Shown in pieces: positions 36,978-47,391 of a DNA stretch of 64,000 nt (the stretch's first letter is position 1; each line of letters begins with the position of its first letter). Below the pieces are notes generated by a model, which saw nothing but the letters and a program-made list of their open reading frames with translations, was not told where the DNA came from and ran no database searches. Source of the DNA: Aurelia coerulea (taxonomy: Eukaryota; Cnidaria; Scyphozoa; Semaeostomeae; Ulmaridae); NCBI GenBank assembly GCA_039566865.1, contig CM076948.1, forward strand, positions 16,069,001 through 16,133,000. Direction: 5' to 3'. The position numbers were made by a program, and so were the translations under genes.

Positions 36978-37357
36978 CCCCGGGGGGGGGGGGGGGGTAC
37001 TTGACTAGGGAAGTGACGGGGGTGTGCGGAAAACCTCTCCACACCCTGCACCCTGTCGCATAAAAAATAGGCCAAAAGTATACCCTGTCGCATAAAAATA
37101 TTGCCTCTCAAATACAGTGTAGAACGCAATTTTTGCTTGTGATACCCTGTGGCATAAAAATTTTGCCTCTCAAATACAGTGTAGAACGCAATTTTTGCTT
37201 GTGGTACTCTGTCGCATAATTTTTTTACCTATTATAATACCCTGTCGCATAATTTTCGCTAGAAAATGACACCCTGTCGCATAATTTTTACCGCAAAAGG
37301 ACACCCTGTTGAGCGGCACATCCCATCAGGTCAAGTATGGGAGTGCCCCCCCCCGGG
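36978..37357 (+). mobile_element. Poly-G-ended MITE 'G', copy 1
   Basis: It begins CCCGGGG...GTACTTGACTAGGG and ends ATGGGAGTGCCC...CCCGGG. The body is a chain of ACCCTGTCGCATAA(A/T)-type repeats, about seven, spaced 30-60 bp. The same element occurs at 42814-43185 and, inverted, at 49104-49475. No clear target duplication was found for this copy. Confidence 0.8.
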
Positions 37358-37482
37358 CCCGATGTAGCTAAAAACAGCATCACAACGATCATTTGGGGTT
37401 ATGAAGAACTCGATATTCAGATTTTCTCATGCTTGCTTAGCTCAGGACGGACTTTGTAATCATCCAAAAGGATCTTATGTTT

Positions 37483-38586
37483 ATGTACGAAGTAAAACGA
37501 GTACATATAGGAGTGAGGTTGTGTAACGCACTAACCCCGAAACTCACGAACCAAGAACGCATTCCGCGAACCAGCTAAGAATGCCAAGAATGCAATCAGT
37601 TGCCAACTGCTGTATTGTTGCTGCGCCTCCGCACCATCAGATCACTGCATTTGCTGAGACATTTTTGGCAGAGCACCAGGAAAACAAACCATTTGCACTA
37701 ATTATTTTCGATGTCATGTGATCAACGAAAGTTCTAGAAGGAACGTTGTGACGCAGTCGATTCATGTCCAATTCGAGCACAAATGAGCCCATTAACCATA
37801 TTGCATGTTGCTATCTTTACAAAAGTGTTGGCAGATTTTCAATTCAACAATTTTGGATACTGGAAGTAAATTTCTTCATTGGTACCCGGACTTCTGTTTC
37901 GAAGCCAAATCCCACAATGGCTACATTGCTTTTATGTGCCACCGCAGAGGTCGCCTAGCCTGCATGCAGACTCAAGTCTGCACGCAGGCTAAGGCCGCCG
38001 CGTTCGACCTCGAAGATACTTGCAGGCTGAGTTGGGTTAGAGCTTCACTATCGTACACATTCCAAAATTCTAGAAAATCTATAACAATATTGTAGATTCA
38101 GATTTGTCTAGAATAGCAAAAAGGTCTATTGTAGATCGCAGATGCTGTAACTGCTTTTGAAACCTGACACGGGACTGTTGACATCAGGCCTCAATCAATA
38201 ACTCGATGGGGTAAATGAACGTCTGGTTTGAAATTTTACTTTCTTGGGGCAAATGTTACAGTTGACTCGAGTTGACTCTGTGCCGCTGTGCAAGCATCAA
38301 TCCACGGGAACATGTTTTCCTTTTAGGTCGAACAAGGGATGCGAGAACCCCTTAAAAACTAGTTCTTGTGTGCTGAAGGACTGCCCCCTCCAGTAGAGAA
38401 TAGAAATATGAAACAAGAAAAGTTTCGGAATTGCCGCAGCTTCAAAGAAGCTCATTGCTCCCATCTGAATGTCACCATGTGCTCTTTCCTGTCTGCAATG
38501 GTTATTTGGAAGCATTTACCCTAAGCTATTTTAAACTTTGTTCTGTACCAGCGTTCTTCGTACATAGCTAATGGGCCCCTTTAATT
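37483..38586 (+). repeat. 1.1 kb tandem repeat, unit A
   Basis: It starts ATGTACGAAGTAAAACGAG and ends TTCTTCGTACATAGCT plus a ~21 bp linker, so the tips are short inverted repeats. Compared with unit B it has an extra ~42 bp palindrome (about 37958-37999) and lacks an inverted duplication present in units B and C. No convincing gene was recognised. Confidence 0.82.
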
Positions 38587-39699
38587 ATGTACGAAGTAAA
38601 ACGAGTACATGTAGGAGTGGAGTTGTGTAACGCACTCAGTAACTAACTCACTCACTAACTCCGAACCAAGAACGCATTCCGCGAACCAGCTAAGAATGCC
38701 AAGAATGCAATCAGCTGCCAACAGCTGTGTTGTTGCTGCGCCTCTGCACCATCAGATCACTGCATTTGCTGAGACTTTTTTGGCAGAGCACCAGGAAAAC
38801 AAACCATTTGCACTAATTATTTTCGATGTCATGTGATCAACGAAAGTTCTAGAAGGAACGTTGTGACGCAGTCGATTCATGTCCAATTCGACCACAAATG
38901 AGCCCATTAACCGTATTGCATGTTGCTCTCTTTACAAAAGTGTTGGCAGATTTTCAATTCAACAATTTTGGATACAGGAAGTAAATATCTTCATTGGTAC
39001 CCGGACTTCTGCTTCGAAGCCAAATCCCACAATGGCTACATTGCTTTTATGTGCCACTGCAGAGGTCGCCGCGTTCGACCTCGAAGATACTTGCAGGCTG
39101 AGTTGGGTTAAAGTTTCACTATCGTACACATTCCAAAATTCTAGAAAATCCATAAAAATATTGTAGATTCAGATTTTCCTAGAATAGCAAAAAGGTCTAT
39201 TGTAGATCGCAGATGCTGTAACTGCTTTTGAAACCTGACACGGGACTGTTCACGTCAGGCCTCAATCAATAACTTGATGGGGTAAATGAACGTTTTGTTT
39301 GAAATTTTACTTTCTTAGGGCAAATGTTACAGCTGACTCGAGTTGACTATCCCTTGATGCTTGCACAGCGGCACAGAGTTAACTTGACTATGTGCCACTG
39401 TGCAAGCATCAATCCACGGGAACACTTTTTTTCCTTTTAGGTCGAACAAGGGATGCGAGGACCCCTTAAAAACTAGTTCTTGTGTGCTGAAGGACTGCCC
39501 CCTCCAGTAGAAAATAGAAATATGAAACAAGAAAGTATCGGAATTGCCGCCGCTTCGAAGAAGCTCATTGCTCCCATCTGAAGGTTACCATGTGCCCTTT
39601 CCTGTCTGCAATGGTTATTTGGAAGCATTTACCCTAAGCAATTTTAAACTTTGTTCTGTACCAGCGTTCTTCGTACATGGCTAATGGGCCCCTTTAATT
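38587..39699 (+). repeat. 1.1 kb tandem repeat, unit B
   Basis: A head-to-tail copy of unit A. It contains an inverted duplication at about 39352-39412 in which TTGATGCTTGCACAG and its inverse face each other. Unit C shares this feature and unit A does not. Confidence 0.82.
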
Positions 39700-40017
39700 A
39701 TGTACGAAGTAAAACGAGTACATGTAGGAGTGGAGTTGTGTAACGCACTCAGTAACTAACTCACTCACTAACTCCGAACCAAGAACGCATTCCGCGAACC
39801 AGCTAAGAATGCCAAGAATGCAATCAGTTGCCAACAGCTGTGTTGTTGCTGCGCCTCCGCACCATCAGATCACTGCATTTGCTGAGACTTTTTTGGCAAA
39901 GCACCAGGAAAACAAACCATTTGCACTAATTATTTTCGATGTCATACGATCAACGAAAGTTCTAGAAGGAACGTTGTGACGCAGTCGATTCATGTCCAAT
40001 TCGACCACAAATGAGCC

Positions 40018-41055
40018 TGTTCAGTACCGCACAAGATCCGGGCGTGTGGTCATCCCCACACAAAAGCTAGGGGTTATCCCCACACCAAGTTCGTAAACAA
40101 CTTGCGTCATAAACAATACGCATTCCAAAACCATAGAAATCGGGCCCTTTGTAGTTGGTCAGCAAAGCATAAACAGTTTTGTTATTCGATTTGTGAAAGA
40201 AAAACAAAGTCAGTCGTTTGTCAAGTTAGCTTCGAAGCGTTTCGGGCCGAAGCCCAAATTTTACTGGAAAACTTAACGTTTTAATTCGTTCTGAAGAACA
40301 AGCTATATCGCTGTATTTCGTGCCGAAGCACAAGATTTATTTATCAACTGTATTACCGTCCCGAAGGACAAAGTTATTCATTGTTATTCGCTGATTTGGC
40401 AAAGAGCTTACTACTGGAGAACATACTGGAATTTATTTATTTGCTGTTTGCATCAGAGAATTCACAAGCTACTTGCTGTCATTTTGTATATATTATATTA
40501 TGGGCAAAATTCGAACGGAGTTAACAGGATCCCAATTTTGGAAGAGATTTATTGTTATTTTGGAATGTTATGATGAATTTTGCTCATCTGAAGAACAATT
40601 CTTAGCTCTTGATTCCGCCGCTGGCAGAGCTTTTATCGTTATACTGGAAGAACAATGCTTAGCTCTTGATTCCGCCGCTTGCAGAGCTTTTATCGTTATA
40701 TATGAAGAACAATTCTTAGCTCTTGATTCCGCCGCTGGCAGAGCTTATATCGCTACACTGGAAGAACAATGCTTAGCTCTTGATTCCGCCGCTGGCAGAG
40801 CTTTTATCGTTATATATGAAGAACAATCATTGGAAAATATTGGAAAAGAAAATATTACATTCTTCGTTCTAAAGCGTTTAAATTATCAAGATCAATTTGA
40901 TTTAATTAATAGAGAAATTTCATGAGATAGAATTTTATTTCAAGATCCTCTTGGATTTTCGCGCGATCGCTATCGGGACTTGATTTACACTGCTTCGCAG
41001 GGAATAAACTTATCATGGTACTCCGCAGAGGGTAATCAGGATCCCAGATTTAATA
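40018..41055 (+). repeat. BEL/Pao 5' LTR
   Basis: It starts TGTTCAGTACCGCACAAG and ends CCCAGATTTAATA. It contains CGAAG(G/C)ACAA-type degenerate repeats, a TATA-like TATATATTATATTA at about 40486-40499 and four 57 bp direct repeats (40590-40817). The terminal dinucleotide at the 3' end is not the usual CA. Confidence 0.92.
40500..40925 (+). CDS. LTR-internal repeat-protein reading frame (5' LTR copy)
   Basis: From the first ATG (40500) an open frame of 141 codons runs inside the LTR. Four 19-residue repeats of the form EEQ(F/C)LALDSAAGRAFIVI(L/Y) are followed by an unrelated Lys/Asn-rich tail ending LINREIS. The repeat is 57 bp, a multiple of three, so the frame survives changes in repeat number. 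The 3' LTR carries the same open frame with about four amino-acid differences. Length and openness could simply reflect the repeat. No homologue is known to me, and the TATA-like sequence lies so close to the ATG that a normal LTR transcript may start downstream of it. Coding status is uncertain. Confidence 0.35.
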   Translation: MGKIRTELTGSQFWKRFIVILECYDEFCSSEEQFLALDSAAGRAFIVILEEQCLALDSAACRAFIVIYEEQFLALDSAAGRAYIATLEEQCLALDSAAGRAFIVIYEEQSLENIGKENITFFVLKRLNYQDQFDLINREIS

Positions 41056-41056
41056 T

Positions 41057-41077
41057 TGGTCCACCGAGCCGGATTCC
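41057..41077 (+). promoter_or_regulatory. Primer-binding site, best fit tRNA-Tyr
   Basis: Immediately after the LTR and one spacer base the sequence reads TGGTCCACCGAGCCGGATTC. Its complement ends ...CCGGCTCGGTGGACCA, which resembles the 3' end of animal tRNA-Tyr (CCGGCTCGAAGGACCA) with two differences in the acceptor stem. The tRNA identity is an inference. Confidence 0.6.
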
Positions 41078-41104
41078 AAAGTTTGGATAAAAGAATTGAC
41101 AATT

Positions 41105-42813
41105 ATGGAGTTGGATATTTTCGAAGTTGGCTTAGATACCATTGACTTATTAACATATGGGCAGATGCAATCTGCTCTGAAGCACATGGGGCTTAATGCA
41201 GCTGGAAGTAAAAAGGTCCTTGCAAAGCGTCTCAGGAGTCATTTGGAGTTTGAAGAAAGTAAGATTGTTGCAGGTAGTCCAGCTGAGCGTGCAAGAGGTC
41301 TGAAATCTGGAGTCAAAAGCTCAGAAATTGTTGGTATCAGGAGAAAGGAGAAATGTTTGAAACTCAACATTAGCCATCTTATTGAAGACATAACTGAGTT
41401 TTTAGAAAGGTATGACCAGTTAGTAGAAAATGAGAATTGCTTAGCAGAACTTGAGAAGCAAAGAGAAAATCATGTAAAATTGAATGATGAACTGATGCCG
41501 TTACTCCAGGAAGATGAAGTAGATTTTGAATGTGAAAGTTTTGCTGAATATCACCGTACAATTCGTAAGCTTTGCAACCAGGCCCAAAAGTATATTGCAG
41601 ATAATGCCATCTTACCTGCGAGCTTAGCATCAACTGAGCGACAACACAAAGAGATAAAGCTTCCAAAATTCGATTTGCCTACATTCAGTGGTGACACTTT
41701 AAAGTTTAATGCGTATTGGGATCAATTCAAGTGCGCAGTGCATGATAACAATAATTTGTCAGCAGCGCAGAAATTTTCCTATCTACGTGCAAGTCTGAAA
41801 GGAGCTGCCCTACAAACAATAGATGGTTTTGAAACAACAGCTGCCAACTACAAGCCTGCAATAGATATTATTCTACATCGTTTTGGCAGACAGAAAATCA
41901 TTGTTGCTCATCTGGTGAAATCAATTGTGAAGTATGAAATGAAAGATAAAACAAAGGCTACGTCATTGCGTCAGCTACACGACACTCTACAGAATCGCAT
42001 CAGAGCACTAGAAGGATTAGGATTGAAGCCAGAGGACAATCAAGACGTGCAGATGATTTTGATACCACTGTTAGAAATGAAATTGCCACAAAGCCTAGCT
42101 GAAAAATGGGAACTGGAAACATCAGACATAGAGGATGAAGAAATTACGATAGATCTGTTTTTCAAATTCCTGAACAGGCAAGTCATGTCGAAAGAAGCCG
42201 GTGAAAGAAGTCAGGCAGAAAGCAGCCACGCAAGTACTAGTTCCAGTAAAGGTCCCTATAGATCGAAACCTATTTCACTCAACAAGAAAGATCAACGAGT
42301 ATCGTCAGCATCAGCATCAGCATTGCTTGGAGAAGTAAAACAAGAAACATTGATCAATTGTCATTTCTGCAACAAGCCAGGTCATGAATCAGGAAATTGT
42401 TATTCAGCAAAGAAGAAAGGTATCGAAGAGCGATGGAAAGTAGCAAGAGACAATAAGCTTTGTTTTAACTGTCTGAAACCTTCTCATGCGGGTCATAATT
42501 CCAGAAATTGCAGACAACCCAGCTGTACTGCTGAAGGATGTGGAAGGAAACATCATCGATTGCTTCATACAGACAGCCAACAAAGTCAAAGCACTTCATT
42601 AAGTGGATGTATCGTAGATTCACAAAGATCAAGCCAGGCACTCCTTCAAACAGCGCTTGCTACTTTGCAAGTAGGATCACAAGAACTACCAGTACGTATC
42701 TTATTATATACAGGCAGCCAGAGATCATACATTCGTAAAGAAATTGCAGAATCACTTGATCTAAAAGGCCCAAATGAAGTCTTGAGCATCTCAACTTTAG
42801 GAGGGAATACAAC
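41105..42813 (+). pseudogene. BEL/Pao Gag and start of aspartic protease
   Basis: The ATG at 41105 is preferred over the upstream TTG. Residues ~14-45 resemble a SAP-type fold (LTYGQMQSALKHMGLNAAGSKK). Residues ~190-300 form the DUF1759 Gag region typical of BEL/Pao (LPKFDLPTFSGDTLKFNAYW). Two zinc knuckles follow: CHFCNKPGHESGNC and CFNCLKPSHAGHNSRNC, plus a C-x4-C...H...H cluster. The protease begins at about residue 535, but its catalytic motif reads LLYTGSQRSYI, where BEL/Pao proteases have Asp before TGS; the Asp is replaced by Tyr. MITE G then interrupts the frame at 42814. Gag packages RNA and the protease processes the polyprotein; this copy could not do the latter. Confidence 0.92.
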
Positions 42814-43185
42814 CCGGGGGGGGGGGGTACTTGACTAGGGAAGTGACGGGGGTGTGCGGAAAACCTCTCCACACCCTGCACCCTGTCGCATAAAAAATAG
42901 GCCAAAAGTATACCTTGTCGCATAAAATTTTGCAACTCAAATATAGTGTAGAACGCAATTTTTGTTTGTGATACCCTGTCGCATAAAAATTTTGCATCTC
43001 AAATATAGTGTAGAATGCAATTTTTGCTTGTGATACCCTGTCGCATAAATTTTTTACCTATTATAATACCCTGTCGCATAATTTTCGTTAGAAAAGGACA
43101 CCCTGTTGCATAATTTTTACCATAAAGTGACACCCTGTTGAGCGGCACATCCCGTCAAGTCAAGTATGGGAGTAACCCCCCCGGG
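42814..43185 (+). mobile_element. Poly-G-ended MITE 'G', copy 2, inside BEL protease
   Basis: Flanked by the exact 8 bp duplication AATACAAC (42806-42813 and 43186-43193). It runs from CCGGGGG...GTACTTGACTAGG to GGGAGTAACCCCCCCGGG. Its body has repeated CCCTGTCGCATAA motifs as in copies 1 and 3. An 8 bp duplication suits hAT-type transposition. The retrotransposon frame on both sides would meet in phase without it. Confidence 0.92.
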
Positions 43186-44277
43186 AATACAACACAGTAC
43201 AGGAAGATGCAAAGAGTCAAGTGTTCCATCAGAAAGTTAGACAGTGAGTCAAAGGATGCTTGCATAGAGATTGAAGCTTTAGCCATTGATAAGATTTGTG
43301 CTCCATTGCAGCCAGTGCACCTTGATCCATCAAAGTATCAACACTTAAGAGGATTGACTTTTGCAGATAGTTACCAAAGAGATCCAGAACAAGTGGATAT
43401 TCTAATCGGTGCAGATTTCTACTATAGTATCGTTGAAGGCTCAGTTAGAAGAAGTACAAACAAGAACGCACCCATAGCTGTTAAGTCAAGACTAGGATGG
43501 ATCTTGTGTGGACAAATTGAAAGTCAGCAGCAAGGTGTAACAGCCACAATGTTCTCAACAGTTGAAGAAGATGTATCAAAGACTCTGAAATGTTTCTGGG
43601 AGTTAGAGAGTATAGGTATCCTAAATGAGAAATCAATGCCGATGAAAATTGATGAGATTGATGCTTTAAAGCAATTTAAAGAGGGACTTTCTTTTGATGG
43701 AGAGAGGTATGAGGTACACATTCCTTGGAAAAAAGATCATCCCGTGTTAAAGAATAATTACAATCAAGCTGTCAGAAGATTGATAGGTGTAGAAAATCGA
43801 TTGAAAAGAAATGATACCAAAGCAGAAGAATGTACAAAGGCAATTTCCCAGTATGTGCAAGAAGGGTTTTCTGAAGAGATCACATCAGATGACAATAGTG
43901 AAGAATGTGAAAAAACTAGATACCTACCACACCATGCTGTCTACAGAGAGGATAAAAGTACAACCAAGGCAAGAATAGTATTTGATGCTTCTGCAAGTGA
44001 AGGAGATGGAGTTTCATTGAATGACTGCATATTGCAAGGACCTGCATTGCAGCCAAATTTGGTGTCAGTCTTGATCAGATTCAGAATGCATCACGTAGCG
44101 CTCGTTGCAGATGTGAAGAAAATGTTTCTACAAATCAAGATTGCAGATGAAGATCGAGATTCACACAGGTATGTTTGGCGTGACATGCAAACAAACGAAG
44201 AGCCAAAGGTCTTTCGCATGAAAACAGTGACATTTGGAGTCAATTGCAGTCCGTTCTTGGCCATAGCTACTGTTTAG
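43186..44277 (+). pseudogene. BEL/Pao protease C-terminus and reverse transcriptase N-terminal part
   Basis: The first ~110 codons finish the A17-type peptidase region, with ILIGADFYYSIVEG and SRLGWILCGQ. After a linker come RT motifs: YLPHHAVYRED, ARIVFDASAS, LVADVKKMFLQI and MKTVTFGVNCSPFLA. The frame ends at TAG (44275-44277), where a CAG Gln codon would be expected. The next codons continue the RT in the same frame, so a single C-to-T change is the likely cause. The enzyme copies element RNA in the particle; the catalytic YVDD lies in the next segment. Confidence 0.9.
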
Positions 44278-46140
44278 AGCCATGCAGAGAAGTTAAAGAG
44301 ACAGTTTCCCGTAGCAGCAGCAGAAGTGATTGATAATATGTACGTAGATGATTGCCTTACCGGTGCTGAAGACGTTGAAAAGGCAACAGAGTTACACGAT
44401 TCCTTGTTTTCAATGATGAAGTCAGGAGGTTTCCACTTGACAAAATGGGCTAGCAATTCTGAAGAAGTCTTGAAGCACATTGATCCAGAAGAAAGAGCAC
44501 CATCGTTGACGGTAGAGTTTGATAAAAGAGAATCCCTAAAGGCTTTAGGTATGAGTTGGGAAACACAGAAAGACCAGTTCTATTTTGATGTTGCTGAAAA
44601 GATCAGTAAAGGAAAAGATCCTGAAACCAAAAGAAGTCTTCTCAGCATTGCTTCAAAGATATTCGACCCGATGGGTCTCCTATCTCCATACATTCTAAGA
44701 GCCAAAGTATTATTTCAAGAGTTGTGGAGCCGAGGATTGCAGTGGGATGAAAGGCTACCAGAAGATATTCTCAGTCAGTGGAAGAGATGGAAGGAAGAAT
44801 CTAGGGATATACCTGATATAAGAGTTCCTAGGTGCTTTGTCGCAGATCAAAATGAGATCAAGAGTATTGAGCTTCATGGATTTGGTGATGCCTCACCTAA
44901 AGCCTATGGAGCCGCAGTCTATCTTCGCACTACAGATATAAAAGGAAAGATCAATACTTCCCTTGTAATGTCAAAGTCAAGAGTCGCGCCTTTAAAGATC
45001 GTAACATTGCCTAGGCTTGAGCTACTTGCAGCAGTAGTAAACACAAGATTGACTCGTTTTGTCGCAGATTCGCTTAAACGAGATATCAGCCGAGTCGTAT
45101 TATGGTCTGATAGTACGGTTGCACTTCATTGGTTGAAGAGACCACCTTCAAATTGGAAGCCATTTGCTGCCAATAGAGTTTCAGAGATTCAGTCAACATG
45201 GAGCCCAGAGCACTGGAGACATTGCCCCGGAAATGACAATCCAGCTGACTTGCTGACACGGGGTATCGGGTCCAAAGATCTTATAAGAAATGAGAAATGG
45301 TTCAAGGGTCCATCGTGGCTCGATCAGCCATCAAATGAATGGCCAAAAGTGAGAGAAACAAAATTAGACAACGAGGATGCACAACAAGAATTGAAGAACA
45401 CAGCTCAGTCATTGCCAGCTGTAGAATCGCATACAGTTATTGATCCGAAGAGATATTCATCGTGGAGAAAGCTTGTCAGAATAACTGCACTCGTTTTTCG
45501 TGCTATTCAAAGAGTTAGAAGTTTGAAACAAGCAACGTCGAAGAAATCACGGCCATGGGATGAGCTGTCGTCTCAAGAGATAAAAGATGCAGAGTACTTT
45601 TGGTATCGAAAGGTGCAATCCGAGATTTACACAGAAGAGATGAAGTCTTTAAGTAAGCAGAAAGAGATCAATGCATCCAGCAGAATTCTCAAATCAGATC
45701 CATTCTATGACAGTAAGGATTGTGTGATCAGAGTTGGAGGAAGACTTCACCATTCAGATTTGCCAGAAGAGACGAAACATCAGGTGATTTTGCCACATGG
45801 TCATCCGGTTGTCGAAATGAAGATTCAACAAGTACACAAAGATTCCGTTTGTGTTGGTCCTTTGACTACATTAGCAATTCTTCGCCAGACGATTTGGTTG
45901 ACACAAGGGCATCGTGAAGTAAAACGTATCATAAAGAACTGTATTCGTTGCAAACGACAGAATGCAGTAGCTGGATCACAGAAGATGGGGAATTTGCCAA
46001 AGGAGAGAATACAGCACTCACCCGCATTCACACACGTCGGCGTGGATTTTGCTGGACCGCTATATGCTCGCACCAACTTAACAAGTAAGAAAGTTTACAT
46101 CTGCATTTTCACCTGTGCTGCATCGCGAATGGTACACCTA
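44278..46140 (+). pseudogene. BEL/Pao RT catalytic box, RNase H and integrase N-terminal part
   Basis: It continues in phase after the nonsense codon. It has the RT catalytic box MYVDDCLTG, the RT thumb with KIFDPMGLLSPYILRAK, then RNase H signatures (FGDASPKAYGAAVY, LWSDSTVALHW, DNPADLLTRG). The integrase follows with its H2C2 zinc site (HREVKRIIKNCIRCKRQ) and the first catalytic Asp in VGVDFAGPLY. The frame is cut at 46140 by a 220 bp MITE inserted at TA, just after SRMVHL. All catalytic residues I can see in this segment are intact. Confidence 0.92.
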
Positions 46141-46360
46141 CAATCTCTTACAAAAGTGTTGGACCCCTATTGAAAAATTCGAATTTTTGTCCCCCCTCCC
46201 CCCGTTTCAATGTTGATTGCCTGGCAAAGAGATGTTTTTCATGCAGATCCACCAAAAGAATGATTCACCAATGCAAGCAACATTGAAATGGGGGGAGAGG
46301 GGACAATATTTCCGAAAAACGTAGATTTTCGTAGGGGTCCAACACTTTTGCAAGAGATTG
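46141..46360. mobile_element. TA-flanked MITE, 220 bp, inside BEL integrase
   Basis: It has 29 bp inverted ends beginning CAATCTCTTACAAAAGTG with one mismatch, and is bounded by TA (46139-46140 and 46361-46362), a Tc1/mariner-type target. Its ends and inner GGGGGGAGAGGGGACAA resemble MITE M (CAATGCCTGCCAAAAGTC; GGGGAGAGGGGGAAA), so both are probably one family. It introduces an in-frame stop into the integrase. Confidence 0.9.
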
Positions 46361-46362
46361 TA

Positions 46363-47391
46363 GAGCTGACAAATAGTTTACACACTGATGAGTTCCTTCA
46401 AGCATTCCGCCGCATGATCAATCGTCGAGGACTTTGCCAATCAATGCAGTCAGACAATGCAAAGACATTTAAAGCAGCAGATCGTGTTCTTCAGCAGTTA
46501 TTCGCATCATCAACCAGTAAGCCAATAATGAAGAATATTGATCAGAACCGTGTCCGTAAAGAATTAGCAGCTATGGGCGTAGAGTGGAAATTCATTGTCG
46601 AGAGAGCTCCCTGGAGAGGTGGATTTTGGGAAAGAATCGTAAAGTCAGTGAAAGAGCCTCTGCGCAAGGTTTTGGGAAACGCATTACTCAGCTACGTAGA
46701 GTTGTATACGATCCTGAGAGATATTGAGGCAATCATCAATTCTAGACCACTCATAATCATAGGAGATGATATCAACGATGCAGAACCGATTACACCTGCA
46801 CACCTAGCCATCGGAAGAACATTGAAAGGTTTGCCACAAGTACAAAAATCTCACTCAGAAGAACAGCCAATTGTTCAACGCTATTGGTATCAACAGCGCA
46901 TCTTAAACCATTTTTGGAAAAGATGGCGTAAGGAATACCTCCATCAGTTATCGCCAAGAAATAAATGGAAGCAAGAAAGCTTGCCAGTTACAGTTGGAGA
47001 TATTGTTCTCATATCAGAAGATAGAGTCGCGAGAGGACATTGGCCGATGGGATGTGTTACTGCGGTACACCCAGGAAAGGATGGATTAGCTCGCACGGTT
47101 ACACTCAGAACGCAAAAGGGGCAGCTTAGAAGACCAATCCAAAGGATCCACAATCTTGAGATTCGAGAAAATGTTCCTCCATCTGCATCACTTGATGTTG
47201 CTGCCACTAAAGAGACACAACAAGGACAAGTTTCAGAGAGCAAGGCCGAGGTTGAGAATTCAGTCAAGCAGAAAGTTGTTAATCTTCCTAGAGAAGATCA
47301 AGCTGGGGAGGATGTTCAGTACCGCACAAGATCCGGGCGTGTGGTCATTCCCACACAAAAGCTAGGGGTTATCCCCACACCAAGTTCGTAA
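46363..47391 (+). pseudogene. BEL/Pao integrase C-terminal part
   Basis: After the MITE the frame resumes with ELTNSLHTDEFLQAFRR. The second catalytic Asp lies in MQSDNAKTF and the catalytic Glu in WRGGFWERIVKSVK, followed by the YVELYTILRDIEAIINSRPL region and the DUF5641-like tail (VGDIVLISEDRVARGHWPMG, then GLARTVTLRTQKG and LRRPIQRIHNLE). The last ~25 codons run into the 3' LTR and stop at 47391. This part inserts the DNA copy into the genome; separated from its N-terminal part it is non-functional here. Confidence 0.92.
47305..47312 (+). promoter_or_regulatory. Polypurine tract
   Basis: GGGGAGGA directly precedes the 3' LTR start TGTTCAG at 47313, the expected site for plus-strand DNA priming. 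Confidence 0.75.

Noticed and set aside
36896..37129. Pro-rich minus-strand frame, with similar frames at 42660-42997 and 49294-49518
   Set aside because: They are translations of MITE G and its G/C run, repeated wherever the MITE occurs.
38510..38530. Telomere-like CCCTAA at repeat ends
   Set aside because: Only a single hexamer per 1.1 kb unit; no telomeric run.
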